Assembly (NCBI RefSeq): GCF_045999315.1
Contig: NZ_CP174607.1
Coordinates: 3,410,001-3,474,000 of the forward strand
DNA from: Peredibacter sp045999315
GTDB taxonomy: Bacteria; Bdellovibrionota; Bacteriovoracia; Bacteriovoracales; Bacteriovoracaceae
Length of the DNA stretch: 64,000 nucleotides
Direction of reading: 5' to 3'
Shown piece after piece: positions 51,894 through 60,945 of the stretch (its first letter is position 1; each line of letters opens with the position of its first letter). A program made the position numbers and the translations under genes. The notes beneath the pieces were generated by a model that saw only the letters and a list, made by a program, of their open reading frames with translations, was not told where the DNA came from and searched no databases.

Positions 51894-53609
51894 TTAGCGG
51901 AGGATAAGAAGGACCCCAAGAAGTAATGGAAGATAAAAAAGTGTCGCAAAAAAGTAACTTCTCGCCCACTCGTTAAAGCTTTGTTCATCTTTTGCTTTCC
52001 AACCAACGATGGAGAAACCTAAAAGTATGATCCCGATCATTAATGCGGCCCAGAAATAGCTAAGACCTCGCCAATCACTGAAGGCAGGGATCATTCCGTA
52101 AAGCATAAGGATCAAGCTATAAATAAAAATGTTCGTGCGAAGAAACTCTTTCGAATGAGTCTGAGCGAAGGTCAGGAAGTGAGCATTTCCATATTCATTC
52201 TTACGATAAAGACTGATCGCCATGAAATGCGGGATCTGCCACAAGAACAAGAGACCAAATAAGTAGAGACCAGGCCCACTGATTGAATTTGTGACAGTTG
52301 TCCAACCCATTAAAGTGGGAAGGGCCCCAGGTACTGCACCCACATAAAGCGCGTACGGAGTTTTTGGTTTCATCGGCGTATAGATATAGATGTACGACAA
52401 GGCCGAAAATAGGCCTAAAAAAGCCGTTAATAGATTAGCGCTCCATATTAAAACCAGAGTTCCAAAAACGATTAATCCCCAACCCCAGTAAAGTGCCACT
52501 TCTGGTTTCAGTCGACCGGCCGGAAGAGGCCTGTCTTTGGTTCTTTCCATCAAGGCATCCAGATCTTTTTCTAGATAGCAGTTGATAGATAAACTTCCCG
52601 CGGCCTGAAGCCAGATACTAATAAGAGAGATAAAAAGCAGAATGAGATTCATCTGAATCGGAGCAAGAAACACTCCTACTAACAGAGTTACCACCACCAG
52701 CACGGTGAGTTTGGGTTTAAAAAGATCCATTAAATCGTTCAGATATGTTGGGACTGCTTTACCAAAAAAATGAAACTCATAACGGCGAAGACGAACAATT
52801 AAAAACAAAAGAACACAGAATGAGAAAAGGGCCGTGGTAAAATGATACACAATCATTTCCCGACTGGCCGAGCGACCCATTTGAAGGCCCAGTAGTAATT
52901 GAGTCACCATCAGAAGAAGTCCAACAATCGCAGACCATCTCCACTTCGGTAGATTTTTAATCAGATAACTAAAAACAAATAGTCCCGTGAGTGTTGTCAC
53001 AATCCCGAGAATCCGGTGCATGATGGAAAGGCTCCCTGCATATGGAATAGTGGACTGAAGTTTCCAACACTCCCAAAACTCCATGGTCGATTCACAGCTC
53101 GCCAGGAGAGAAGATTTTCTGAGAATTCCACCCAGGAAAAATTGCACCATTAATAAGAATAAAAAGAAGCCCACGACATCTTTAATTTTTGGGTTCCACT
53201 TACTCTTTAGGCTTTCATCATACTCAAGTTGGTGAGTGCCTTCCAAAGAAGATAAAAAAAGAAGAGAGAATACCAGATGAAGAATCGTGGTAATCGTCGG
53301 AAGTTTATAAGCGAAAGTCGCCCAGCCAAGAAGTGATTGAAGAACAATCAAAAAGAGCGGAAGCAGGGCCTTCACTTTTAATTCTTTAAAACGAACAAAG
53401 GCCCACGCCACACTTCCCATTCCCATCAGTCCCGCCAGAAAACGGTGAAGAGATTCGTAGAAAGCAGGGCCCATCATTTGCGGGAGAAACTCTCCATAAC
53501 AAAGAGGCCAGTCAGGACAAACCAAGGCCGTTTTTAAGACCTGTAATTGAGCACCAACTAAAAGGAGAACAATGGTTCCGAGATAAAGAACGTAATAGAG
53601 GATATTCAT
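51894..53609 (-). CDS. CtaA-CtaB fusion: haem A and haem O synthases
   Basis: A 571-residue fusion that converts haem B to haem O and then haem A. Residues 1 to about 290 are CtaA, with haem-ligand His in ESLHRFLAG, ILHLVFS, IMHRILG and VYHFTTA, and Cys pairs in CPDWPLC and CESTMEFWEC. From about 300 to the end is CtaB, with NCYLEKDLDALMERTKDRPL and YTPMKPKTPY. Each half has its membrane helices. The order is oxygenase first, farnesyltransferase second. Start ATG 53609 overlaps the DUF420 stop by 4 nt (ATGA). Confidence 0.93.
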   Translation of the reverse strand: MNILYYVLYLGTIVLLLVGAQLQVLKTALVCPDWPLCYGEFLPQMMGPAFYESLHRFLAGLMGMGSVAWAFVRFKELKVKALLPLFLIVLQSLLGWATFAYKLPTITTILHLVFSLLFLSSLEGTHQLEYDESLKSKWNPKIKDVVGFFLFLLMVQFFLGGILRKSSLLASCESTMEFWECWKLQSTIPYAGSLSIMHRILGIVTTLTGLFVFSYLIKNLPKWRWSAIVGLLLMVTQLLLGLQMGRSASREMIVYHFTTALFSFCVLLFLIVRLRRYEFHFFGKAVPTYLNDLMDLFKPKLTVLVVVTLLVGVFLAPIQMNLILLFISLISIWLQAAGSLSINCYLEKDLDALMERTKDRPLPAGRLKPEVALYWGWGLIVFGTLVLIWSANLLTAFLGLFSALSYIYIYTPMKPKTPYALYVGAVPGALPTLMGWTTVTNSISGPGLYLFGLLFLWQIPHFMAISLYRKNEYGNAHFLTFAQTHSKEFLRTNIFIYSLILMLYGMIPAFSDWRGLSYFWAALMIGIILLGFSIVGWKAKDEQSFNEWARSYFFATLFYLPLLLGVLLILR

Positions 53610-54025
53610 GCGAACCAGTGATAGAGCATGAAATAAACTATCACTCCAGTCACTGAAACATACATCCAAATGGGAAACGTAATTTTCGCGATCTTTTTAT
53701 GACTCTCCCACTCTTCTCTAAAAGCGTGCCAGAACGTTTTAAGAATCATCGGTACCATCACAGCAGCGAGGACAATGTGTGGGAAAAGAATCAGGAAATA
53801 AACCGTCTTAATCCAACCAAGATCCGGAAATTTTTTTGACGGAACATGATAGTGATAAATCAGGTAACTGGTGAGGAAAGCGGCCGAAACTCCCAGAGCA
53901 GAAACCATCAGCTTCTTATGCAACTCTCTCTTACCTTGTTTAATTGCAATGTAACCTAATAAGAGAAGAACACCTGCGACGGTGTTTAGAAATGCATTAA
54001 GACTCGGTAGATCCTGAACTGTCAT
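53606..54025 (-). CDS. DUF420 membrane protein (oxidase assembly)
   Basis: A 139-residue protein with four helices: LNTVAGVLLLLGYIAI, LMVSALGVSAAFLTSYLIY, TVYFLILFPHIVLAAVMV and MYVSVTGVIVYFMLYHWF. HKKLM, YHYH and FPHIVLA are DUF420 His positions. Members such as CtaM/YozB are needed for aa3 oxidase maturation in some Firmicutes. It is between the CPYC protein and CtaAB, overlapping both, so an assembly role is well supported by context. Confidence 0.87.
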   Translation of the reverse strand: MTVQDLPSLNAFLNTVAGVLLLLGYIAIKQGKRELHKKLMVSALGVSAAFLTSYLIYHYHVPSKKFPDLGWIKTVYFLILFPHIVLAAVMVPMILKTFWHAFREEWESHKKIAKITFPIWMYVSVTGVIVYFMLYHWFA

Positions 54026-54224
54026 GAGCTTCTTTCAAAGCGCGTTGCTTTTTAATCAAACGGAATATTAAGTAGTACGGAATATAGATCGCCAGAATGA
54101 ATAAGGCCAGAATCAGTGTCGTATTTGAGTCCTTCCCGCCTTGCGTACTGCCAGCGCAGTACGGACAAGCGAGAAGGTCTGAAACGAAGAAAAGGCTAAA
54201 TAAGATGACGAGTGTTTTATTCAT
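53997..54224 (-). CDS. Small CPYC membrane protein in oxidase operon
   Basis: A 75-residue protein. An N-terminal signal-like helix (LVILFSLFFVSDLLA) is followed directly by CPYCAG, then a membrane helix (TLILALFILAIYIPYYLIF) and a basic tail. If cleaved at LLA-C the Cys would be the first mature residue, possibly lipid-modified; otherwise the CPYC faces the periplasm. The CxxC could bind copper or act in thiol exchange for CuA assembly. It is translationally coupled to the subunit III gene (1-nt overlap) and overlaps DUF420 by 29 nt. Function inferred from context. Confidence 0.7.
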   Translation of the reverse strand: MNKTLVILFSLFFVSDLLACPYCAGSTQGGKDSNTTLILALFILAIYIPYYLIFRLIKKQRALKEAHDSSGSTES

Positions 54225-54853
54225 TATAAAAGGTATACGAAAGTGAACACAAGAATCCAGACTAGATCTACGAAGTGCCAGAACAGGCCTAGGATCTCAA
54301 GACGGTTGTAATCACCGTTGTCGTAGTTACCCTTACGAGCATTTAAGTATTCACAGATTAAGTAACCAACACCTGTTGCCACGTGAAGACCGTGGAAACC
54401 TGTGATGAGATAAAATGTAGAACCAAATAATGAAGTACCGTGTTTGAAGCTACTAAGAGTAATACCCTGGTGAACCAAGTGAGTGTACTCATAAGCTTGG
54501 ATTCCAAGGAAGATTGCTCCACCAGCGATAGTAGCAAGTAACCAGTTAAGCATCGCCTGACGGTTACGGGCCTTACAAGCGTCGATTGCTAGAACCATTG
54601 AAACTGATGAACAGATTAGAAGGAACGTAGCGATACCCGAAAGGAAGATACCAAGGTGGTCAGCAGGATTTGGCCACTCTAGTTTAGAACGAAGAACAGC
54701 GTAAGCAATAAGGAAACCTGAGAACGACATACCGTCGGTCACTAGGAAAATCCACATACCAAGCTTACCTGGAGTCGCTTTACCGAATTGTGGATCAACG
54801 CCACCGATTAGAGGGTTAGAAGAATGATGAGCATCATGTGCATGACCGGCCAT
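54224..54853 (-). CDS. coxC: Cytochrome c oxidase subunit III, full form
   Basis: A 209-residue subunit III with five helices: LGMWIFLVTDGMSFSGFLIA, GIATFLLICSSVSMVLAI, WLLATIAGGAIFLGIQAYEY, FYLITGFHGLHVATGVGYL and LFWHFVDLVWILVFTFVYLL. GFHGLHV and WHFVDLVWI are the family signatures. The His-rich start (AGHAHDAHHS) resembles coxD. It is the first gene of the oxidase locus, under its own promoter, and is separate from the short form at 48661. Confidence 0.92.
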   Translation of the reverse strand: MAGHAHDAHHSSNPLIGGVDPQFGKATPGKLGMWIFLVTDGMSFSGFLIAYAVLRSKLEWPNPADHLGIFLSGIATFLLICSSVSMVLAIDACKARNRQAMLNWLLATIAGGAIFLGIQAYEYTHLVHQGITLSSFKHGTSLFGSTFYLITGFHGLHVATGVGYLICEYLNARKGNYDNGDYNRLEILGLFWHFVDLVWILVFTFVYLL

Positions 54854-54898
54854 AAGCGAACACTCCGAGAAATAAAAAAAGATAATAAATTTGTGGTC

Positions 54899-54927
54899 AT
54901 TGTACCGAAGTCGGTCTTATCTCGCAA
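54899..54927 (-). promoter_or_regulatory. Promoter of the oxidase operon
   Basis: On the minus strand TTGCGA (54927-54922), 17-nt spacer, TACAAT (54904-54899). Initiation near 54892 would give a 38-nt leader with CGGAG before the ATG. Confidence 0.6.
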
Positions 54928-55042
54928 CCTTAAGACCAAAGAAGATTTTGAAATTATTCACGAACGACTGATTGCGACAAGTAATTTTGAGCTAGGCCAA
55001 ACAAAAACTGCTCTTAATCATCTTTCTGAAAGAGGCCTTTAT

Positions 55043-55067
55043 AAAAAAGGGCCCTTTCCAGGGCCCT
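55043..55067 (-). terminator. Intrinsic terminator of the RRM gene
   Basis: AGGGCCCT, loop TTCC, AGGGCCCT; on the minus strand followed by TTTTTTAT. It lies 7 nt after the RRM-protein stop. Confidence 0.85.
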
Positions 55068-55073
55068 CTTTAA

Positions 55074-55409
55074 TTACTCACGATTAAAATTTCTACCGCC
55101 GCCGCGTGAAAAGCCACCTTCTCGGTTGCCACCGAAACGATTGCCACCGGCCGGTCTTTCCGGACGAGGATTAGCTTCAGTTACGCGAAGTGCACGACCG
55201 CCCACTTCTTGACCGTTTAGGGCCTCGATAGCAGCTGTTCCAAGTTCATCAGTGGCCATTTCAACAAAAGCGAAACCTTTTGAGCGGCCAGTCTCTTGGT
55301 CCATGATAACTTTTGCAGAAACCACTTCTCCGACCTTTCTGAAAACTTCCTCTAATTCCTGTGATCTTAGAGAATACGAGAGATTACCAACATAGAGTCT
55401 TTTACCCAT
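55074..55409 (-). CDS. RRM RNA-binding protein, glycine-rich tail
   Basis: A 111-residue protein with one RRM (residues 4-80): RNP2 LYVGNL and RNP1 KGFAFVEM, then a Gly/Arg/Asn tail (RFGGNREGGFSRGGGRNF) like eukaryotic glycine-rich and cyanobacterial Rbp proteins. It would bind single-stranded RNA. A GGAGG site precedes the ATG. It is a single gene with its own terminator. Cold regulation is usual for relatives, but nothing here shows it. Confidence 0.92.
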   Translation of the reverse strand: MGKRLYVGNLSYSLRSQELEEVFRKVGEVVSAKVIMDQETGRSKGFAFVEMATDELGTAAIEALNGQEVGGRALRVTEANPRPERPAGGNRFGGNREGGFSRGGGRNFNRE

Positions 55410-55600
55410 AAAAACGTCCTCCTTCAGAACGCAAAACTAAACAATGCATACATTCGTGCCAGAGAGTTCTTGTGAAGGGTGGAACAAAAGACAAAACCTT
55501 AACTTGTGACTCACGGTGAAAGTAGGCCAAAGCATCTCTCTTATTATATATTCCTGATAGACTGATTTTCTAGAGGAAATGAAATATAGCGGAGTGTCTA

Positions 55601-57358
55601 ATGACTAAAACTATGATTCTGGGAAAAGATGCGGCCTTAGAAGATACCATTTCTCGTTTAAAGGGTCTCCTCCTTGAATGGGGTTTCGATGTGGAAGAGG
55701 CCTCTTGGTTAAATCCCGTTCCCAATGTCTGGTCAGTTCATCTTCGGGATCGCTACTGCCCTTATCTTTTTACCAATGGAAAAGGCACTACCAAAGAGGC
55801 CGCCCTCGCGAGCGCCTTAGGTGAATTTTTTGAGCGCTTAAACTGCAATTATTTTTTTGCTGACTACTATTTAGGTGAACAAGTCGCCCATTCTGATTTT
55901 GTTCATTATCCGCAGGAAAAATGGTTCCCCTTCACCGAATCCATGCCCCAGGGGCTCATGAATGAATCGCTGTGGAAATTTTATGATTCCGATCATGATC
56001 TAAAACCAGTAGATCTGGTTGATACAAACTCCGGAAATGTTGAAAGAGGCATCTGCGCACTTCCCTACACCCGCGAGTCAGATGGAAAGACTTATTACAT
56101 CCCCATGAACATTGTGGGGAATTTGTATGTCTCGAACGGAATGTCGGCCGGAAACACAAAAACCGAGGCCCGTGTCCAGGCACTCTCGGAAATTTTCGAG
56201 CGGGCCATTAAACAACAAATCCTTTCTGAAGGAATCGCTCTTCCGAATATTCCAGAGGAAGTTCTTCATCGTTACCCTAAAGTGATGGAGGCCATTGGTG
56301 AACTCGAGGCCCACGGATTTCCGATTATCTGTAAAGATGCTTCTCTAGGTGGAAAATATCCTGTGATCAGTGTCACCTTGCTTAATCCAAATGAAGGAAC
56401 CGCCTTTGCTTCCTTCGGTGCGCACCCAAAATTCGAAGTGGCGCTCGAAAGAACACTGACTGAATTATTACAAGGTCGGCGTCTTGATCAACTCAATGTT
56501 TTCTCTCCTCCGAGTTTTGAACTGGATGATGTGAAAGATCATTTAAATATTGAGGCGCACTTTATTGATTCCAGTGGACTTATTCATTGGAATTTTTTTA
56601 AGGAAACCCCTGATTACGCATTCACAGACTGGAACTTTAGAGGTGCCACTACTCAGGATGAATATAAGACCATGATCGATATTTTCCACAAGATGGAAAA
56701 AGACGTTTATATCATGGACTTTGAGCACTTGAATGTTTACGGCTGTCGTATTCATGTGCCTGGCATGTCGGAAATTTATCCGGCAGTAGACCTGGTGTGG
56801 GACAACAACAACTCTGGGGTTGCGGTCCGAGAGAGAATTTTAGGATGCCACGAACTTTCACTCGAAACCCTTATGGAACTTCATGATGAGCTGGAAAATA
56901 GTGGCCTCGATGATATGAAGCTTGTGAGTCACGCCATTGGTGTGATTCCGGATGCAAACACAGTTTGGGCCGATCTTCGTGTCGGCGAATTTAAGACGAT
57001 GCTTGCACTTGCGGCCAAGAACCGTGAGCTTTCAAAGGCCGGCATTGATTGGTGTCTTCATTTTGCTCCTCTAAAATCAGAAAGACGCTTGTTGTATCGG
57101 TGTCTTCAAACTCTCCTTCAAATGGAAATGGACGATACCCTTAATACCAATGAATATCTTCCGACAGTTGAGAAGATCTATGGTAGAGATATGGTTGAGC
57201 GTGCTCAAAAGCTTATTGATGGTTTTGAGAAGTTTGATGGCCTTCACGAGTCAGACCTCAATTTGAAAGGGTTTGATATGCACCAGAAGCTCATCACTTC
57301 TTATGAAAAGCTTCAACGAGCAAAAAGAATTTGGGCAGAGAAGAACCTAACGACATGA
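55601..57358 (+). CDS. ycaO: YcaO, S12 methylthiotransferase accessory protein
   Basis: A 585-residue ATP-dependent YcaO protein of the E. coli YcaO type, matching its length. GKDAALEDTISRLKGLL and EASWLNPVPNVWSVHLRD open it, and TKEAALASALGEFFERL carries ATP-binding acidic residues. E. coli YcaO aids RimO in beta-methylthiolation of S12. CGGAG precedes the ATG. It overlaps a GNAT gene by 4 nt (ATGA), suggesting a paired function. No rimO is in view. No peptide precursor gene of the azoline type is seen nearby, so a natural-product role is unlikely. Confidence 0.93.
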   Translation: MTKTMILGKDAALEDTISRLKGLLLEWGFDVEEASWLNPVPNVWSVHLRDRYCPYLFTNGKGTTKEAALASALGEFFERLNCNYFFADYYLGEQVAHSDFVHYPQEKWFPFTESMPQGLMNESLWKFYDSDHDLKPVDLVDTNSGNVERGICALPYTRESDGKTYYIPMNIVGNLYVSNGMSAGNTKTEARVQALSEIFERAIKQQILSEGIALPNIPEEVLHRYPKVMEAIGELEAHGFPIICKDASLGGKYPVISVTLLNPNEGTAFASFGAHPKFEVALERTLTELLQGRRLDQLNVFSPPSFELDDVKDHLNIEAHFIDSSGLIHWNFFKETPDYAFTDWNFRGATTQDEYKTMIDIFHKMEKDVYIMDFEHLNVYGCRIHVPGMSEIYPAVDLVWDNNNSGVAVRERILGCHELSLETLMELHDELENSGLDDMKLVSHAIGVIPDANTVWADLRVGEFKTMLALAAKNRELSKAGIDWCLHFAPLKSERRLLYRCLQTLLQMEMDDTLNTNEYLPTVEKIYGRDMVERAQKLIDGFEKFDGLHESDLNLKGFDMHQKLITSYEKLQRAKRIWAEKNLTT

Positions 57359-57960
57359 AGCCATTATTTTTTAGTCCCGAATTTTCCATGGAATTTGTCT
57401 GGCGCGATCGCTTTAATCTTCGTGCGGGCTCGGTTCGTCCTCATAACAAAAAACAAATCTCTGAAGGACTTCGGAACATGTCTCCGGAATCCATTCGTAA
57501 TCGTTTTCTGGGATCAAAAAGAGCATTCTCGGATCAAGAGCTTCAGTACCTCACCACTTTGGATGGCTGGAACCACTATGCCATAGGCGTAGAAGAACAA
57601 GACGGACAGAAACGTGGAATTGCCATTGTTCGTTTAGTGCGCTCTTCGCACGATGTTCATGAAGCGGAAGTGGCCGTCACGATCATTGATGACTTTCAGA
57701 GAAAGGGCCTTGGAAGTTTTCTTTTGAATTTAATTATTCTGGCCGCGATAGAAAGAGATATTCATACTCTCTCCTTCACTTTCCTGCCGTTTAACGACGG
57801 GATCGTGAAGATCATTCATAAGGTAGGCGTGCCTTATCCAGGCCATCAGAACTCAGACTACGTTCAGCTTTTCTTGGATCTTAAGAAATATGACGTGAAC
57901 GAAGTGAAGGCCAGACTCGCAAAGACCGTTCCGGAAATTTTAAATTTCAATTTCCCCTGA
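57355..57960 (+). CDS. GNAT acetyltransferase coupled to ycaO
   Basis: A 201-residue GNAT-fold protein. The acetyl-CoA loop is in DFQRKGLGSFLLNLI (R/Q-x-x-G-x-G type), preceded by the beta4 strand EAEVAVTIID. The N-terminal 60 residues hold FVWRDRFNLRAGSVRP. The start at 57355 is in an ATGA overlap with ycaO. Relatives are often fused to or encoded beside protein-modifying enzymes. A target such as a ribosomal protein is possible but unproven. The 3' end overlaps the convergent gene by 21 nt. Confidence 0.85.
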   Translation: MKPLFFSPEFSMEFVWRDRFNLRAGSVRPHNKKQISEGLRNMSPESIRNRFLGSKRAFSDQELQYLTTLDGWNHYAIGVEEQDGQKRGIAIVRLVRSSHDVHEAEVAVTIIDDFQRKGLGSFLLNLIILAAIERDIHTLSFTFLPFNDGIVKIIHKVGVPYPGHQNSDYVQLFLDLKKYDVNEVKARLAKTVPEILNFNFP

Positions 57961-59445
57961 ACCTTCCAGCGACTGATACTTCTCACTTAAGAACTTAAAG
58001 TAGGCCTCTTTCTGAAGCTTTAATGTTTTTACAATGGAATGAAACAGGGCCGGTTCCTTCATCAGCAGAAGACCAAACTCTCCTCTGAGTTTTGACCATG
58101 GTTTTGAAAGAGCGGTCTTAAAATCAGAGAGAAGTTTTCTGCGAACACTTTCACGAAGACAAGAAAGACTTTCAAGCTCACATTTTGTTTGAAGGTTCTC
58201 ACTGAACTCTTCCATGTCCATTTTCTTGATTTCTTCCACTTCATCTTGAGAGAGATTCACACCAATCTGAGACACGACTGAACCAAATTTAGTCGTATTG
58301 GGGATCTCACGATTAAAACCTTTAATCCCCAGGACACGTCCTTTAGAGAAGAAGGTCTTCTCCATCGTACGAGCAGTAACTCTATTCATCTCACTCGCCC
58401 ATACCATGATGATGTGCTTATCAGTTTGATAAACATATTGGTCGTGGTTACGAAGTGGGGTTAAAAAGCCCTTGGTGCTTGAGCCACGGATATCAAGGGC
58501 CGAATCCTGGCCATCTTCATTAAGGTCATAGTGACCTCTCATGCGAGTTTTACCTGCAACCATCGGGATGCCGTAATAGAATGAACGGTCATATCCTTCC
58601 CAAGAAAGCTTTTGAGCGCGGGCCGGAAGGTTTTGTTGAAGAAGCTGGAGGTTCCCATTCATCCCGGCAAGAAAAAGTTCGTGATGATAAGGATCTTCCG
58701 GATTAAGCACGAAATGGAAGGTCGCGCGTTTTCCTTTAAACTGGGCACCTGTGACATCTGTGATCATTGGCCCCAGCACTAACTGACGGCGCTTAAGATT
58801 TTCTTCTGCAAGAGAGAAGAGAACCTCTGTTGGAGAGATCTTTTTGATCTCAATAATAAATTGGTTTTGAAGTCCCATAGACACGACCGCCAGATCAATC
58901 ACTGAAACACCGACACTCGCCTGAAACTGGATACCTCCATACATCTGGAAGTTACCAAAGTCCCCTTCGTTCCAGCGAAGAACTTCATCAAGACTCTCTG
59001 GCATTTCAAATGGCAGCGCCTTTTCTTCTTTTGAATTTCTGAAACGGACCATGGTTTTCATGGAACCTTTATAAGGAGTAAGACCAACGGCCACAACACT
59101 CTTTGCAAGGGCCGAAATTCCAAGTCCGCCTTCAATATGCTGACGGTTGACTTCAATCCATCCCAGATCTTTTTGAATCGGATAGAAATTAAAACGGTCC
59201 ATCATGATAGGGGCCGAATATTGAATGTTAACTCGAGAGAAAGCAAACTGAACCAGAGGATTAAAGGCGAAGATGTCGGTTCCGTTTTTTCCAAAGGCAC
59301 TGAATTCACCGTTTGTATTGACCGAGAAAGGCAGGGCAAAGGGATTTGCCTTGGTTCTTTGGGTCTGGAGGAAACGAATGTCGAGGGTCTCGTCAGCTTG
59401 AACGAATCCTACCCAAAGGCTCAATAAAAGGATGAAAAATTTCAT
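57940..59445 (-). CDS. Exported protein, unknown function
   Basis: A 501-residue exported protein with signal MKFFILLLSLWVGFVQA. The first 200 residues are beta-rich with repeated aromatic strands (FNPLVQFAFSRVNIQYSA, VVAVGLTPYKGS, NFQMYGGIQFQASVGVSV). The middle continues with strands (HFVLNPEDPYHHELFL). The last 120 residues are helical and Lys/Glu-rich with a Cys pair (CELESLSCLRE). It looks like a surface or outer-membrane-associated protein, but no family is recognised. It is convergent with the GNAT gene. Confidence 0.72.
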   Translation of the reverse strand: MKFFILLLSLWVGFVQADETLDIRFLQTQRTKANPFALPFSVNTNGEFSAFGKNGTDIFAFNPLVQFAFSRVNIQYSAPIMMDRFNFYPIQKDLGWIEVNRQHIEGGLGISALAKSVVAVGLTPYKGSMKTMVRFRNSKEEKALPFEMPESLDEVLRWNEGDFGNFQMYGGIQFQASVGVSVIDLAVVSMGLQNQFIIEIKKISPTEVLFSLAEENLKRRQLVLGPMITDVTGAQFKGKRATFHFVLNPEDPYHHELFLAGMNGNLQLLQQNLPARAQKLSWEGYDRSFYYGIPMVAGKTRMRGHYDLNEDGQDSALDIRGSSTKGFLTPLRNHDQYVYQTDKHIIMVWASEMNRVTARTMEKTFFSKGRVLGIKGFNREIPNTTKFGSVVSQIGVNLSQDEVEEIKKMDMEEFSENLQTKCELESLSCLRESVRRKLLSDFKTALSKPWSKLRGEFGLLLMKEPALFHSIVKTLKLQKEAYFKFLSEKYQSLEGSGEIEI

Positions 59446-59520
59446 GTAGAAATGGTAGTGCGGGAGGAAGTTCTGAGGGGAAAAATGGAGGGATGTTGGT
59501 AATTTTTATCTGCCAAAATA

Positions 59521-59546
59521 AAGAGGAGGCCCAGGCCCCCTCTTTT
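59521..59546 (-). terminator. Terminator of the peptidase operon
   Basis: AGAGG...CCTCT arms around GGCC-rich sequence, followed on the minus strand by TTTATTTTGG. It lies about 50 nt after the stop of the M1-like peptidase gene. Confidence 0.55.
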
Positions 59547-59595
59547 ATAAGTCCCTCAAAGTTGGCAGGAAAAGTTGTCTCTGCCGAAATCGGGG

Positions 59596-60945
59596 TTAAA
59601 GCATTTGATGTACTTGAGCGTCCGTCAGCTCCACGTGGTTGGGGTTATGTTCCACAACTCCCTCCTCACCTTCTGGATTTTTGCCCCAGATATACGTCTC
59701 AAACTCATGAGACAGATCCAGTCCGCTGAAGAATTCAAGGTTGTTCTTGAAGTGTTCAGTGGTGATAACTGTGTGTTTATAGGCCGCATAGTATCCACGA
59801 AGAAAGGCCTTTAAACCACCCATATCCTGAAGACGGTAATCCAGGTAAGACATAAATTTGTTACCTAGATCGTAAGCTCTCTTATCCGTATTGCGTTGGT
59901 AAACAGAATGAGCACCTAAGTTACTGCCTTCGAAGGCCACAGTCGGTACTCTCTGATACCCTTTATCTCTCCAGCTTGCGATGGCCTCATCAATCCAACC
60001 AGAGTTTCCATTCGCAGGCATCACTCCTTTGGCGAAATACGAGTGAAGCATTTCATGATCTAACGCTGGTAGCGAAGTCTGTGTCGCACCTGCATGTTCC
60101 ATGCCACCAGTTCCCGGAAGTGTTTCATAGGCCACAAGAGACTCATGACCCCATGGACCATAATCTGCTTCAAGCTCTTTCATGACTTTGATTGATTCAG
60201 CCTGAAATCTCGCCGGACGAGACCACCAAGGGCCATAAACTGTAATAGGAATTTCTCTGCCATTGATTGATGTGTAAGAGAAATCAATGCGCTTCATTCT
60301 TCCTTTCGGAGTCGTATGGAAGTATGGACAAGAAACTGTGTAGTAATCTGGGAAAACAATCTGATAAGAGTTTGGAGAAGTCTGAGTGACTTTACCGTTA
60401 GTGTAGATATCTTGTCTCGCGGTCTTAACACCATCAAACTTCACATTCATCGTCATTTGATACTGATCGAATTCAAAATTTGAAGGAATGTATTGCTCCA
60501 TGAATTTGCGATACTTTAAATCACGAATCCAAAATGCAGATGAAACCTGACGAGTGAGAAAACTATAACGAACGTTCTCTCTAAAAGAATTTTCCATCAC
60601 AAGAGTGTGTTCACCTGGTTCAACAACCGCATCGACCTGACGAAGTTTGGATCCATCGGGTGCCGTTGTTTCGATGATACGAACTGGCCTTCCATCGAGA
60701 GTGGCGTTTTTTGGATTTGGGATCAAATCAAAAAGTGGTTTACCCGTTTTTTCGGCCGTAAATACGATGGTACTTTTCACATTGGTTCTTTTCCAGAACA
60801 CGTTGTAGTCCACATCATACTGAGCTGTCTTAAAATCCACGAACACCGCGCGACCAATTTTTGATTCAAAATCCGGCGGAGCCAGGTGAAGATTGGCGAA
60901 AGCAGAGGTCGAGAGCATTGCACTTAACAGAAGAACTTTTTTCAT
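59596..60945 (-). CDS. Exported M1-like metallopeptidase
   Basis: A 449-residue gluzincin, exported by signal MKKVLLLSAMLSTSAFA. DHEMLHSYF is HExxH and the third ligand Glu in WIDEAIAS follows 18 residues later, exactly the M1 spacing. GGMEHAGAT upstream corresponds to the GAMEN-type substrate motif. The N-terminal 170 residues form a beta domain like the M1 N-terminal saddle. It is shorter than most M1 enzymes and lacks the helical C-terminal domain. It overlaps the upstream amidotransferase gene by 4 nt. Confidence 0.85.
   Translation of the reverse strand: MKKVLLLSAMLSTSAFANLHLAPPDFESKIGRAVFVDFKTAQYDVDYNVFWKRTNVKSTIVFTAEKTGKPLFDLIPNPKNATLDGRPVRIIETTAPDGSKLRQVDAVVEPGEHTLVMENSFRENVRYSFLTRQVSSAFWIRDLKYRKFMEQYIPSNFEFDQYQMTMNVKFDGVKTARQDIYTNGKVTQTSPNSYQIVFPDYYTVSCPYFHTTPKGRMKRIDFSYTSINGREIPITVYGPWWSRPARFQAESIKVMKELEADYGPWGHESLVAYETLPGTGGMEHAGATQTSLPALDHEMLHSYFAKGVMPANGNSGWIDEAIASWRDKGYQRVPTVAFEGSNLGAHSVYQRNTDKRAYDLGNKFMSYLDYRLQDMGGLKAFLRGYYAAYKHTVITTEHFKNNLEFFSGLDLSHEFETYIWGKNPEGEEGVVEHNPNHVELTDAQVHQML

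Noticed and set aside
54824..55087. An 87-codon plus-strand frame between the oxidase and RRM genes
   Set aside because: It overlaps the first codons of coxC, crosses the predicted oxidase promoter and runs through the RRM terminator hairpin, so it is chance.
55601..57358. YcaO as part of a thiazole/oxazole peptide cluster
   Set aside because: Length and N-terminal motifs match the S12-modifying YcaO; no precursor peptide, E1-like or dehydrogenase gene is adjacent.
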